From NCBI RefSeq assembly GCF_003364205.1, contig NZ_NXLV01000011.1:1-52108 (forward strand): 52,108 bases of DNA. The letters are read 5' to 3'. The position numbers were made by a program, and so were the translations under genes. Under the pieces are notes generated by a model. It searched no databases. It was not told the origin of the DNA and saw only the letters and a list, made by a program, of their open reading frames with translations. Origin of the DNA: Helicobacter brantae. GTDB lineage: Bacteria > Campylobacterota > Campylobacteria > Campylobacterales > Helicobacteraceae. Of the stretch, positions 18,470-27,490 are shown piece by piece; positions within the stretch are counted from its first letter, which is position 1; the number at the start of each line of letters is the position of its first letter.

Positions 18470-18775
18470 CTATCTCCCCAAATCCTCATATATCACGCCC
18501 AAAAGCACACACACTTGCATCTCTCCATTATCACACGCTTTTTGAAAGTATTGCATTGCTTTGGGTTTGCTCTTTTTCACCCCTTCACCCTTATCATACA
18601 TTACTGCAAGATTGAAACACGCCTTTGCATTCCCCTCATTGCAAGACTTCTCAAAAAGCTCAAACGCACTCTTAAAATCCCCTCTCTCATAAGAGCTTTT
18701 TCCTTGCTCTAAAGCATTGAGGGTGCTATTTGCAAACACAAAACTTATCAGCCAAAACAAAATTATATTTCTCAT
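18470..18775 (-). CDS. Small secreted Sel1-repeat protein
   Basis: This short protein (about 101 residues) has a signal peptide (MRNIILFWLISFVFANS) and two Sel1-like repeats with the typical cysteine pattern (SCNEGNAKACFNLAVMYDKGEGV, then CDNGEMQVCVLLG). The start is the ATG at 18775 with GGAG 7 nt upstream; the frame extends one codon to a TTG. It resembles a minimal Hcp protein and is probably periplasmic. Function unknown. Confidence 0.75.
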   Translation of the reverse strand: MRNIILFWLISFVFANSTLNALEQGKSSYERGDFKSAFELFEKSCNEGNAKACFNLAVMYDKGEGVKKSKPKAMQYFQKACDNGEMQVCVLLGVIYEDLGR

Positions 18776-18881
18776 CAAAAACTCCTTTTATCCCAAATCA
18801 TAACAAGTATAGATAAAACTCTATACACAAAAAATCTATTTTTTGCTACATTACGCAATATTTTTGATTTAAGGATTATTT

Positions 18882-20006
18882 ATGAGTTTAGAGAAAATGC
18901 TTATTGTGATAGTTTTGGGGTGTTTGATGCAAGTTTCTGTGTATTTTGGGCTTTTGCGACCAGCTTTTGGAATCTCATACAAATGGGTTGCTCTATCCCT
19001 CTCTTCTTTGCTCTCCCTTTGCTCGATTGCCTATATTATTTTTATCCACAATGCCAACTCTTTCACGCAAAATTTTTCCCTAGCTTTGGGGATACTTTTT
19101 ATTTTCTTTAGTTATTCTCTTATCTCTTGGCTTGTCTTTGGGATTTGCAAGTTCTTTTTGCCCAATGCTTTGGAGTTTCAAAGGCTTTGGGCGATAGGTT
19201 TAAGTCTTTTGGCGTGTGTGAGCATTGTTTTTGCTCTCTTTCAAGCCTTGCAACCCCCCAAAATCTACACTCAAAATCTCCACCTCAACAATCTTTCCAC
19301 CCCCCTAAGAGTCTTGCAACTGAGTGATTTGCATATTGGTGGAAGCTATCTGACAAGCAAAAAACTTGAAAAAATCATCGCCCAAAGCAACGCACTCAAG
19401 CCTGATTTGATCTTGCTTACAGGAGATATCATTGATGCTCCAAGTCAAAAAGTGCTTCCTCAAATCCATCTCCTAAGCCAACTCAAAGCAAAATATGGGG
19501 TATTTTATGCTCTAGGGAATCACGAATATTTTTATGATACAGACAATATCTTAAAAGAAATCCAAAAGATGGGGATAAAAACTCTAGTCAATGAAAACTT
19601 TGTCTTAGAGGTGGATTCAAAGCCTATTCTCAATCTTGCAGGGGTTGCTGACTTTAATGCCAAAAAATATCAAAAAAACTTTCCAAACAAGCATTTCATC
19701 TATCCTGATTTGGAGAAAACAATCAAAGAGTTAAATCCCTCTCTGCCAAGTATTTTGCTCTCTCATCAACCCAAAGTGATTGAGTTTTTGCCCTCTCCCT
19801 CGCCTTTTTCTCTCATCCTTAGTGGGCATACGCACGGAGGACAAATCTTTCCTTTTAACTTCCTTGTCAAGATTGAGCAACCTTTTGTCAAAGGGCTTTA
19901 TCAAGAAAAAGATAGCTATATTTATATCAATCAAGGCACAGCGTTTTGGGGGATTCCGATGAGATTGGGAAGTGAGTGTGAAATCACACTTTTTGAGTTA
20001 AATTAA
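18882..20006 (+). CDS. Membrane-anchored metallophosphoesterase (YkuE-like)
   Basis: The first 130 of 374 residues contain four hydrophobic segments. The rest is a calcineurin-like phosphoesterase domain with all five metal-binding blocks: LSDLHIGG, LTGDIID, LGNHEYFYD, LLSHQP and SGHTHGGQIFPF. The catalytic part should face the periplasm or sit at the membrane surface. Family members act on phospholipid-linked or nucleotide substrates; this sequence does not reveal which. A weak inverted repeat GTATAG/CTATAC (18807-18826) lies in the promoter region it shares with the divergent Sel1-yaaA pair. Confidence 0.87.
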   Translation: MSLEKMLIVIVLGCLMQVSVYFGLLRPAFGISYKWVALSLSSLLSLCSIAYIIFIHNANSFTQNFSLALGILFIFFSYSLISWLVFGICKFFLPNALEFQRLWAIGLSLLACVSIVFALFQALQPPKIYTQNLHLNNLSTPLRVLQLSDLHIGGSYLTSKKLEKIIAQSNALKPDLILLTGDIIDAPSQKVLPQIHLLSQLKAKYGVFYALGNHEYFYDTDNILKEIQKMGIKTLVNENFVLEVDSKPILNLAGVADFNAKKYQKNFPNKHFIYPDLEKTIKELNPSLPSILLSHQPKVIEFLPSPSPFSLILSGHTHGGQIFPFNFLVKIEQPFVKGLYQEKDSYIYINQGTAFWGIPMRLGSECEITLFELN

Positions 20007-20563
20007 TCTTTTTTTCCAAAGCAAAATACTTTGCTCTCATAGTGTTTGTAATCAAAATCATTAAAAGTGGTTTTAAAGTTTTGGGTTTGCCCAGCTTTTA
20101 AAGAAGTGTCAAACTCATAGCGATAAGTGTGAAGTGAAGAAAAGAAGTTTAAAATCTTATTTTTGGGATAGATAGGATTGCGAATCGCATTGAGGACATA
20201 AACACACTTGCCAATCTCTCTTTTGCCTATATTCTTAACATCTGCATCGACAAAATACGCAGGAGCATATTCTAAAGATTTGTTCATACGATAATTTACT
20301 TGAGTTTTATAAAAAAACTCTTGGGAAACATAATACATCCCCACAGGAGTTGCAAAAAATACCAAAAAAGCTAGGAGTTTAAAGAATTGAGGGATAAAAA
20401 ACCTCACTCTTGCAAGTAAGCACCCTATCATATACAAACAGACAAAAACTATAAAGCAAATCAAAAAAATCAAGAAATCAAAAGGTGTGAGGATAGAGAG
20501 AATGCTAAGGAAAAAATCCTTAGCCAAAAATATGTATTCTCTAATTATTTCGATGAAATGCAC
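20003..20563 (-). CDS. DUF2393-family membrane protein
   Basis: The 186-residue protein has two strong membrane segments (about residues 25-50 and 62-82) and a soluble domain with a Tyr/Phe-rich beta pattern and a final Cys. It looks like the DUF2393 family of Campylobacterota. The start is a GTG directly after the stop codon of the upstream SPFH gene (TAAGTG), with GCAGG before it, so it is coupled to that gene. No ATG precedes the first membrane segment. A shared role with the SPFH protein in membrane quality control is only inferred. Its end overlaps the convergent phosphoesterase gene by 4 bp. Confidence 0.7.
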   Translation of the reverse strand: MHFIEIIREYIFLAKDFFLSILSILTPFDFLIFLICFIVFVCLYMIGCLLARVRFFIPQFFKLLAFLVFFATPVGMYYVSQEFFYKTQVNYRMNKSLEYAPAYFVDADVKNIGKREIGKCVYVLNAIRNPIYPKNKILNFFSSLHTYRYEFDTSLKAGQTQNFKTTFNDFDYKHYESKVFCFGKKD

Positions 20564-21637
20564 TTAGTTACCTGCACTCATTGATTTTTGGCGACTTTTT
20601 GAATCTACCCAAAGGTTTGGAACTACACCATTGGGGGTAAGGAAAATTTGAGCATCTTTATTGACTTTGAGAGCTTCATTGAATTTGCCTTGCACCTCAA
20701 TCTGTCGTAATTCCAAAAGTCGATTTGTCAAACTATCAGCAATTGTCTTGTTTGCCTTGCTTTGAGCATTTGCCTCGATCAAAATTGCATCTGCTACACC
20801 TTGAGCCTTCACACGATTTGCCTCTGCCTCTCCTCTAGCAAGTGCAGCGACTTTCTCAGCTTCTTGCTTGGCTTTATCCACTTCATATCTCACTCGCTCA
20901 GATTCTTGTCGTGCGATTTGCACTTTTTCAATCTGCTCTCTGATATTTGTAGGCAAAACAATCTCTCTAAGCTGGACTGAATCAAGCTTGACAGGGGAGT
21001 TTGGAAGCCTTGAGATTTCATCTTGAATATTGGTGCTAATGAGTTGAGCAATTTCATTTCGCTTGATTGGAAGCTCTTCAGCTGGATAGCGTCCTACCAC
21101 GCTTCGCACTACATCACGCACCACAGGATTGATAATCTTTTGCTCCCAAGAAAGCCCATAAGTAGCGATAGTTTGAGGGACTTGAGAGGGGTTGAGAGAG
21201 TATTGAACGGTAAGCTCAATAGAGACTGAAAGCCCTCTTGAATCCATTACAGAAATCGCATCATTTCGGATAATCCCTTGATTTCTCCCCACTACTCCCA
21301 TATCTTCGGTGCGTGAGAAGTTGATGATCCTTACTCGCGTATCTACTACAATCACATCTTGCAAGATTGGGACAAAGAAGTGAAATCCTGGTTGCAATGG
21401 AGTATTATCATACTTTCCTGCTGTAACCTTAATCCCCACTTCTCCTGAGTTGATTACCACAAAAGGACGCATAACAATAAGCAAGAGCAAAAGCACTCCT
21501 GCGACAATCAATCCTACAAGCTTCTTCCCACCAAAACCACTTATTTGAGGGCTGTTTTCCTTCTTTGGTTGAGGGCTTCTCCCCTCATCTCCTCCTAGAT
21601 TTTTCTTCCTTAAGTGTTCATTTAAATCAATTGGCAT
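20564..21637 (-). CDS. SPFH/Band 7 protein, HflK-like
   Basis: The 357-residue protein has a Pro/Gly-rich N-terminus, one membrane anchor (about residues 34-58), a Band 7 domain (VINSGEVGIKVTAGKY, FFVPILQDVIVVDTRV, IAQLISTNIQDEI) and a long Ala/Glu coiled coil (QIARQESERVRYEVDKAKQE). That is the layout of HflK and prohibitins, which form membrane rings that regulate the FtsH protease or membrane domains. No hflC neighbour is present, so this single-copy form may act alone, as in other Campylobacterota. The start has GGAG 5 nt upstream. It lies between ilvE and the DUF2393 gene with almost no spacing. Confidence 0.87.
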   Translation of the reverse strand: MPIDLNEHLRKKNLGGDEGRSPQPKKENSPQISGFGGKKLVGLIVAGVLLLLLIVMRPFVVINSGEVGIKVTAGKYDNTPLQPGFHFFVPILQDVIVVDTRVRIINFSRTEDMGVVGRNQGIIRNDAISVMDSRGLSVSIELTVQYSLNPSQVPQTIATYGLSWEQKIINPVVRDVVRSVVGRYPAEELPIKRNEIAQLISTNIQDEISRLPNSPVKLDSVQLREIVLPTNIREQIEKVQIARQESERVRYEVDKAKQEAEKVAALARGEAEANRVKAQGVADAILIEANAQSKANKTIADSLTNRLLELRQIEVQGKFNEALKVNKDAQIFLTPNGVVPNLWVDSKSRQKSMSAGN

Positions 21638-21639
21638 TT

Positions 21640-22560
21640 TTACTCCTTAATATAAGTTAGATAATCACAAAAGCGTTCATCTTCGCCTCTTACCATAGAG
21701 AAAAATTTCTCTTGTAAGAAATGTGTGAGGGGTTTGCTCTCCCCAATTTTTCGGAAATCTAGCTCATTGATTGGCACAATCTCAGCAGCAGTTCCCACAA
21801 AAAATGCTTCATCAGCACTATACACTTCATCTCGTGTAATATGGCGTTGCACTACTTCAATCCCCTCAATTCTAGCTAAAGCAATGACACTCTCTTGAGT
21901 GATTGATTTGAGAGTGTTATCCCAAGGTGGGGTAATCAAAGTCTTATCTTTGACGATAAACACGCACTCCCCACTCCCCTCAGCCACCATTCCATTCTCA
22001 TCTAGCAATAAGCATTCTTGAAATCCACATTTGTGAGCCTCATACCTTGCCATTTGAGAGTTGAGATAATTAGCTGCTACTTTGGCTTTGGAGAGAGAAG
22101 AGTTAGCTGAATTGCGTCTAAAAGAGCTAGTTTTGACTTTGATTCCTTTGCTCAAACTTTCTTCTCCCAAATAATTGCCCCACTCCCAACACGCCACGAT
22201 CGTATGCACAGGGGCATTCCAATGAGCAATCCCCATACTTCCATAACCTAGATAAATCAATGGGCGAAGATAGACACTCTCCTTGCCACTAAAAGCATTG
22301 GCTCTAAGAATATCTATCTGAGCCTTGCATAACTCCTCATAGCCAAAAGGACAATCAATCGCAACAATTTTGGCAGAATCAAGCAATCTTTTTGTATGAG
22401 CTTCAAGCCTAAAAATTGCCAATCCCCTCTTTGTCGGATAGGCTCTCACACCCTCAAACACAGAGTTTCCATAATGCAAAGTATGACTTAGTACATGCGT
22501 TGTAGCATCTTTCCAAGCAACCAAATCACCATCTTTCCATATCCATTGAGACTCATTCAT
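21640..22560 (-). CDS. ilvE: Branched-chain amino acid aminotransferase
   Basis: IlvE performs the last step of Leu, Ile and Val synthesis using PLP and glutamate. The 306-residue protein shows HTLHYGNSVFEGVRAY at the start, the PLP lysine in SLSKAKVAANYLNS, the LLDENGMVAEGSGECVFI strand and the ITRDEVYSADEAFFVGTAAEIVPI block, all typical of fold-type IV IlvE. The ATG at 22560 is preceded by a TAAGGAGAT ribosome site. It is the first gene of the ilvE-SPFH-DUF2393 run. Confidence 0.94.
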   Translation of the reverse strand: MNESQWIWKDGDLVAWKDATTHVLSHTLHYGNSVFEGVRAYPTKRGLAIFRLEAHTKRLLDSAKIVAIDCPFGYEELCKAQIDILRANAFSGKESVYLRPLIYLGYGSMGIAHWNAPVHTIVACWEWGNYLGEESLSKGIKVKTSSFRRNSANSSLSKAKVAANYLNSQMARYEAHKCGFQECLLLDENGMVAEGSGECVFIVKDKTLITPPWDNTLKSITQESVIALARIEGIEVVQRHITRDEVYSADEAFFVGTAAEIVPINELDFRKIGESKPLTHFLQEKFFSMVRGEDERFCDYLTYIKE

Positions 22561-22625
22561 ATCATCTCCTTAGTTTTAAGAAGCTCTAATTCTAGCAAAA
22601 CTCATACAACTCTTATTTTTTATTT

Positions 22626-24104
22626 TTATTTTTCTATCGCTTCTTTTAACTTCTCCAATACTTTTACCATCGCCAAAGTATCAAGGTAGCAATACTTCAG
22701 TAGTGCTTCTCTATATGCTTCTCGCTCCTTTTGAGGCAGTAGATGAAGCGAAGCATACGCACTCATCGCCTCTCCCCCATCGTGGATAAGCTCCAAATCC
22801 TTATAAGCATTTTGCATTTCAGGGACAAGGGCAGGAAGAACCTTTTTGATCGAATAGCTCCCCTTCATTGCAGGGTGATAGCAATCTTTGTCAGCAAAAG
22901 GAGTCATCAAATCGACAATATTTGAAGCAAGGTTTTTTAGCTCTTGGGAATACTTCCCAAAAGCCCTAGAGAGCTTGTGAATCACCCCTCTCTCAAAACT
23001 TGCATTATAAGCCATTAGCATTGCATTTTGAGGAATATCTTGCAATAAAGATTTAACTAACTCTTCTCTTGGATCGCTCCCCTCTTGAGCCAAAAACTCC
23101 CTATGCTCCAGCCTACCATCGCCATAATCAATATGCAAAGAATACTGAAAAGGGATTTGCTCATAGGGAGAAATGCCCTTCCATTGGGGAATGCTTTGCT
23201 GAAAGGTTTCAAAATCAAGATGATAGATTGGGTATTTAAGAGTAGAGAGAAAGGATTGGATTTTGTCTTTTTTGATGACAATCTGAGGATTTTTCTCTGA
23301 GAGAATTTGTAGCTTTTGCCCCTCATTAAAAGGAGACAAATCCTCTATTTCTTCAAGTTTGGTTATCCCTGAGTGATAAAGCTCAAATCGTTTTTCCCAT
23401 TTAAGCTTTGCAATATCAAAAACGCTATAACTTGGAATCCCCCTTTGCTCCTCCCAACAATACTCACACGCATCACACTCATAGGGGTTGAGACAATGCA
23501 TTCCTATCTCCACATTTGGCTCTTCGCCCTTTAGCATTTCTCTAAAATCTTGCAATCTTGAGGGAATATCTTTTTGCTTTTCTTTAACAATCTCACTTAT
23601 ATCTTCTATGGCAAAAAACTTCTCTAGCTCCAAACTCTCCCCACGCACATAATCACTATTGATATGCACCACATTGGCACTGCCTATCTCATAGCCAAGC
23701 CCATTGAGGACATAATATTGTATAGCTACATCATTTTTATAAATTTCTTTGACTGAAGTGGAGCTTTTAACCTCATAAATATGAGCCCTGCCCTCTTTGA
23801 AGACCAAAATATCCACCATTACAAGCACATCATCATATTTAAAAGTTGCCTCATAAATCACGCTCTTCCCCTGCTCTATCCACTCTTTACTCTGCTTGAT
23901 TTTCTCATCAAAACTACTTCCCTCAAACACAATCTCTTTGCCATTGGGGAAAAGTGCGTGAGCCAAGCTCCCCACATCATCACCATTGCTAAAAATCGCC
24001 TCTCTTGAGCTATCTGGAGGTGTGATAACACTTGGTTTGCGTTTTTTAAGCCATAGAGATTTGGGACATTGCAATCCGCGTGTATAAAGTGATTTTGAGA
24101 ACAT
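22626..24104 (-). CDS. RecB-like nuclease with DUF2779 (DnaQ-like) domain
   Basis: This predicted nuclease has about 492 residues. The first 130 resemble a Cas4/RecB PD-(D/E)XK domain: D in LVMVDILVF, then YEVKSS. A Cys cluster follows (C-x5-C-x2-C-x2-C around CLNPYECDACEYCW), as in iron-sulfur Cas4-like nucleases. The C-terminal half matches DUF2779/RNase_H_2: YHLDFETF (DxE), MAYNASFERGVI and YCYLDTLAMV, the three blocks of a DEDD exonuclease. The start is the ATG at 24104 with AAAGGA upstream; an earlier in-frame start at 24134 overlaps the AAA gene. It lies 13 nt after the double-AAA gene and is probably cotranscribed from the GACAT-type promoter at 26194-26225. Confidence 0.8.
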   Translation of the reverse strand: MFSKSLYTRGLQCPKSLWLKKRKPSVITPPDSSREAIFSNGDDVGSLAHALFPNGKEIVFEGSSFDEKIKQSKEWIEQGKSVIYEATFKYDDVLVMVDILVFKEGRAHIYEVKSSTSVKEIYKNDVAIQYYVLNGLGYEIGSANVVHINSDYVRGESLELEKFFAIEDISEIVKEKQKDIPSRLQDFREMLKGEEPNVEIGMHCLNPYECDACEYCWEEQRGIPSYSVFDIAKLKWEKRFELYHSGITKLEEIEDLSPFNEGQKLQILSEKNPQIVIKKDKIQSFLSTLKYPIYHLDFETFQQSIPQWKGISPYEQIPFQYSLHIDYGDGRLEHREFLAQEGSDPREELVKSLLQDIPQNAMLMAYNASFERGVIHKLSRAFGKYSQELKNLASNIVDLMTPFADKDCYHPAMKGSYSIKKVLPALVPEMQNAYKDLELIHDGGEAMSAYASLHLLPQKEREAYREALLKYCYLDTLAMVKVLEKLKEAIEK

Positions 24105-24117
24105 TTTGATTCCTTTC

Positions 24118-26163
24118 TTAGAAATTTGAAGCAAAGCCTATGGTTTTGCTCTCTTCTTGATTTTTGATTTTTGCTTTTTTAAGAAGTCTTTGATAAAAAT
24201 CCAAACCATCAATGATGGGTGAAAATCTCGCTTGGCGTGTGATTGTAGCAAAATCTCCTGCTGAAATGTTTGAAAGAGCTTCTACTTTTTCTTTGAGACT
24301 TTTATCCACTTTTAAGCCCAAAATCTCACACTCTTTAGAAAACAATCCCCAAACTTGAGAACTTTTGAGATATTTGAATTCTGCTTTGAGATCAAATCTC
24401 CTCAAAGAGGCCTTGTCAAGGTTGTTGATGAGATTGGTTGTAGCGATAAATATCCCATCAAAACTTTCCATTTGAACAAGCATTTCATTGACTTGCGTTA
24501 TCTCCCAATTCCTCACTGCCCCACTTCTATCTTGCAAGAAACTATCCACTTCATCAAAGATTAAAACTGCATTGTTTGCTTTAGCTTCCTCAAAGGCTTG
24601 GGCGATATTTTGCTCTGTGCCACCCACATATTTATCTAGCAAATCACTTCCCTTTTTGAGAATGCAAGGTAGGTTTAGACTCTGAGCCAAATAGCGTCCA
24701 TAGGCACTTTTTCCACTTCCTGCTACGCCATAGAGGCAAATCCTTGCATTAGGGTTTTGATGCAATCCCTTGAGGATTGAGTTTGCGTCAATATCGGCAT
24801 TGATAAACCTTAAATCATAGCTTTGAGGGAGATTTGAGGATATTTTTTCTCTCTTATATCCCATTGCTTGAAGTGAGTTATCAATGTATTTAGCAAAAAG
24901 CTTTGAGCTGTTTTTTGTATTTGAAATCTCTACAAGCCTACTTGCTCTTTGCACCAAAGCAGGAGAGATTTTTTCATTGAAAGAAATATCTTCTATTATA
25001 TTTCTATCAATGAGTTTAGAGCAATATTTTTGAAGCAATTCTTTTCTTTTGCTCTTAGGAGGGATAGGCAATTCAAGAATATAATCAAATCTTCTAATAA
25101 TCGCTTCATCGATTTTGGAAATCTTATTGGTAATCCAAAAAGTAGGAATCTTATTGCACTCTAGTGAGCGATTGATCCACGCCTTGCCTTTTTGCAAAAA
25201 TCTCTCATCGCCATAGAAAATATCTTCTGCCTCATCATACATCAAAAGTTTTTTGCCTCTAAGGAGATTTTGGGCGATTCTATAAGCTCCCATCCTTGAT
25301 CTTCCCTCGATAAAATCCCCATCTTCATCGGTATAACTCACCTCATAAAGTGAGGCTTTGAGAGTTTGAGCAAGGGTCTTGACAAGCTCGGTTTTCCCTG
25401 TCCCTGCCTTGCCATAGAGCAAGATATTAACTCCCTCAATCTTTTTACTTAAAGCATTTTTAAGATAATTATAGATATTGCTCACATCTTCTTGAATATG
25501 ATTGTAGTCTTTGAGGGTAAGCTCACTTTTGGAGCAAGGTTTGATGATCGCCTCAAAAAGCTCTTCAATCTTTGAGATTTTTCCAAACATTTTGAAGACA
25601 AAGCGTTTGTCGCTAATTTCAATCTCTCCATAGCGATCTATTTCAATTATGGCAGTTTTGCATAAGGTAGATCTAGGAGAAAATATCGTTTCAACCTCAC
25701 TTCTAGAGATTTCTAACAAGCGTGAGAAATTTGTAATGAGATTGGGTAGATTTTGCTCTCTTGGCAACAAATCCATTGCTTCATCTAAAATCTTATATTG
25801 CTTTAAACAAAGCAAAAACTCTAGGATTTTAACCTCATTTTTTGAGAGATGAAAAAAGCTTTTGAGTTTGGCTAGATTGTCCTCCAAAGCCTTGTTCCCG
25901 CCAATCTTTAAATCTTGCATTTTCTGATATTTCTCTCTCAAAGCTCTAAGCAACTCTTGAGGATTGACTCCACGCCCAGAACTCTCAACCCCCTCTAAAT
26001 CCAAGAAATGAAGTATCGTGTGATTAGAAATATACCCATCAATATCACAAAATCTTCTCAACCCATCTAATTCCAAAAGAATTTTTAGAATCCAAAACTT
26101 AAGCCTATCTTGCACTTCAGTCTCACACAAAAAACTTTCTACTCTTCTATGATGTCGTCGCAT
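24118..26163 (-). CDS. Double-AAA ATPase
   Basis: The protein has about 681 residues. A helical N-terminal third (about residues 1-230) has no recognisable motif. The first AAA module has Walker A LLYGKAGTGKTELV, a Walker B-like MYDEAED, and IIRRFDYILELPIPP. The second has CLYGVAGSGKSAYGR, Walker B LIFDEVDSF and sensor/arginine region TTNLINNLDKASLRRFDLK. Such tandem AAA proteins remodel protein or nucleic-acid complexes; the substrate is unknown. The start is the ATG at 26163 (GGAG 7 nt upstream) rather than the GTG at 26169. The gene is first in a two-gene operon with the DUF2779 nuclease, behind the shared palindromic promoter. Confidence 0.82.
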   Translation of the reverse strand: MRRHHRRVESFLCETEVQDRLKFWILKILLELDGLRRFCDIDGYISNHTILHFLDLEGVESSGRGVNPQELLRALREKYQKMQDLKIGGNKALEDNLAKLKSFFHLSKNEVKILEFLLCLKQYKILDEAMDLLPREQNLPNLITNFSRLLEISRSEVETIFSPRSTLCKTAIIEIDRYGEIEISDKRFVFKMFGKISKIEELFEAIIKPCSKSELTLKDYNHIQEDVSNIYNYLKNALSKKIEGVNILLYGKAGTGKTELVKTLAQTLKASLYEVSYTDEDGDFIEGRSRMGAYRIAQNLLRGKKLLMYDEAEDIFYGDERFLQKGKAWINRSLECNKIPTFWITNKISKIDEAIIRRFDYILELPIPPKSKRKELLQKYCSKLIDRNIIEDISFNEKISPALVQRASRLVEISNTKNSSKLFAKYIDNSLQAMGYKREKISSNLPQSYDLRFINADIDANSILKGLHQNPNARICLYGVAGSGKSAYGRYLAQSLNLPCILKKGSDLLDKYVGGTEQNIAQAFEEAKANNAVLIFDEVDSFLQDRSGAVRNWEITQVNEMLVQMESFDGIFIATTNLINNLDKASLRRFDLKAEFKYLKSSQVWGLFSKECEILGLKVDKSLKEKVEALSNISAGDFATITRQARFSPIIDGLDFYQRLLKKAKIKNQEESKTIGFASNF

Positions 26164-26193
26164 TTTCACTCCTTGTTTTTAAATATGAAAAGA

Positions 26194-26225
26194 AGTGTAA
26201 TCAAACTTATTGGACATTTTATGTC
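26194..26225 (-). promoter_or_regulatory. Operator A and promoter of the AAA/DUF2779 operon
   Basis: The palindrome GACAT-TTT-ATGTC occupies 26213-26225. Read on the minus strand, its TGTC end is followed by 13 nt and then TACACT (26199-26194), a TAnnnT -10 box, 31 nt before the ATG at 26163. The fic gene diverges from here, but its likely -10 (TAGAAT, 26254-26259) is too far from the palindrome to fit the same geometry. Confidence 0.7.
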
Positions 26226-26285
26226 TTAATATTTTATTTTTGAGTTTTTGTGATAGAATCAAGTCAAAAACAAAGGCAAAAAGTG

Positions 26286-27224
26286 ATGAAAGTCCCTCCA
26301 TACACAATCACCTCAAAGATTCTTACTCTCTCCACTCTGATTGCCCAAGAGCTTACAAAACTTGAACTAAAATCTTCGCACAAACCCTCACTTAAGCTTC
26401 GCAAAGAGAATAAAATCAAAACTCTAGCAGGGACTTTGGCGATTGAGGGAAATCATATTGGGGCAGAAAAAATTACAGCAATTTTAGAGGGGAAAAGGGT
26501 GCTTGGCACTCCAAAAGAACTTGCAGAAGTGCAAGGAGCAATCAAGGCTTATGAGAATTTATCTAATTTTAGATTTGATAGCTTAGAGGATTTGCTTATG
26601 GCTCATTCTATCCTTATGGGTGATATTTTAAATAATGCAGGGAAGTTTAGAGATGTTAATGTGGGAGTTGGCTCACACATTGCACCTCCTCCCAATTTGA
26701 TTGAGGAATTGATGAAAAATCTCTTTGTATGGCTCAAAGAGAGCAAAGAGCATTGGCTTTTGAAATCGTGTATTTTTCATTATGAATTTGAGTTTATCCA
26801 CCCCTTTGTCGATGGAAATGGGAGATTGGGGAGATTATGGCAAAGCGTGATTTTGAATGCTTACAATCCTATTTTCTCTTTTTTGCCTCTAGAAGCGTCT
26901 ATCAGCGATTTTCAAACACAATACTATCAGGCTATTGAAGACTCAACTGCACTTGGGGAAAGCACACCTTTTATTGAATTTATGCTAGATTTGATTCTAA
27001 AAACATTGAAAAATGCCCAAAAAAGTAGCCAAAAAAGTAGCCAAAAAAGTAGCCAAAAAATCCTCTCCCTTATCGCCTCAAACCCCCATATCACAATCCT
27101 TGAAATCGCTAATACCCTCAATCTAAGCCCCTCGGGGGTAAAAAAGATTCTCAAATCTCTCAAAGACACCCAAAAACTCAAACGAATTGGAAGCCACAAA
27201 GGAGGGGTTTGGGAAGTGCGTTAG
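26286..27224 (+). CDS. Fic-domain protein with C-terminal winged helix
   Basis: Fic proteins transfer AMP or another nucleotide moiety to target proteins. The catalytic motif HPFVDGNGRLGR is intact, the beta-hairpin flap region precedes it, and an N-terminal TLAIEGN matches the inhibitory [S/T]xxxE[G/N] motif of class II Fic proteins. After the Fic domain come three 12-bp in-frame repeats coding Ser-Gln-Lys-Ser, then an HTH (ILEIANTLNLSPSGVKKILKSL). I choose the ATG at 26286 because AAAGG lies 9 nt upstream and a likely -10 (TAGAAT) covers 26254-26259; the longer frame begins with a GTG at 26250. Its end lies 2 nt from the convergent toxin gene. Target unknown. Confidence 0.88.
   Translation: MKVPPYTITSKILTLSTLIAQELTKLELKSSHKPSLKLRKENKIKTLAGTLAIEGNHIGAEKITAILEGKRVLGTPKELAEVQGAIKAYENLSNFRFDSLEDLLMAHSILMGDILNNAGKFRDVNVGVGSHIAPPPNLIEELMKNLFVWLKESKEHWLLKSCIFHYEFEFIHPFVDGNGRLGRLWQSVILNAYNPIFSFLPLEASISDFQTQYYQAIEDSTALGESTPFIEFMLDLILKTLKNAQKSSQKSSQKSSQKILSLIASNPHITILEIANTLNLSPSGVKKILKSLKDTQKLKRIGSHKGGVWEVR
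27017..27060 (+). repeat. 12-bp tandem repeat inside fic
   Basis: CCAAAAAAGTAG is repeated three times (27017-27052), with a partial fourth copy. The unit is a multiple of three, so copy-number change lengthens or shortens the Ser-Gln-Lys-Ser linker between the Fic and winged-helix domains without breaking the frame. Confidence 0.85.
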
Positions 27225-27226
27225 GG

Positions 27227-27490
27227 TTATTTATCGCGATAGTGAGAGCCACATTGCACAATTTGTATCATCTCATCTTTGATACGATAAACAATGCGAT
27301 TACACTCATCAATTCTTCTACTCCAATAGCTTGATAAATCCCCTTTTAGTGGTTCAGGTTTGCCAATACCACTATAACCATTTCTCTCTATGTCTTTAAG
27401 AAGTGTCAAAATCTTTTTTAGAGTCTTTTTATCATTCTTTACCCAAAACTCAAAATCCTCCCAAGCCTCATCACTCCAAGCTTTGATCAA
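27227..27490 (-). CDS. yoeB: YoeB/Txe-type mRNA interferase toxin
   Basis: YoeB toxins cut mRNA in the ribosomal A site. The 87-residue protein aligns with E. coli YoeB along its length: WSDEAWEDFEFW at the start, GKPEPLKGDLSSYWSRRIDECNRIVYRI in the middle, and a C-terminal CGSHY. The catalytic Glu, Arg and His of YoeB all have counterparts. The start is the TTG at 27490, inside the end of the antitoxin gene, with AGAGG upstream; no in-frame ATG would keep the first strand. Its end is 2 nt from the end of fic, on the opposite strand. Confidence 0.92.
   Translation of the reverse strand: MIKAWSDEAWEDFEFWVKNDKKTLKKILTLLKDIERNGYSGIGKPEPLKGDLSSYWSRRIDECNRIVYRIKDEMIQIVQCGSHYRDK

Noticed and set aside
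26213-26285. Operator A as control site for fic
   Set aside because: On the fic side the likely -10 box (26254-26259) lies 28 nt from the palindrome, not 12-13, so the site fits only the AAA operon. A shared effect cannot be ruled out.
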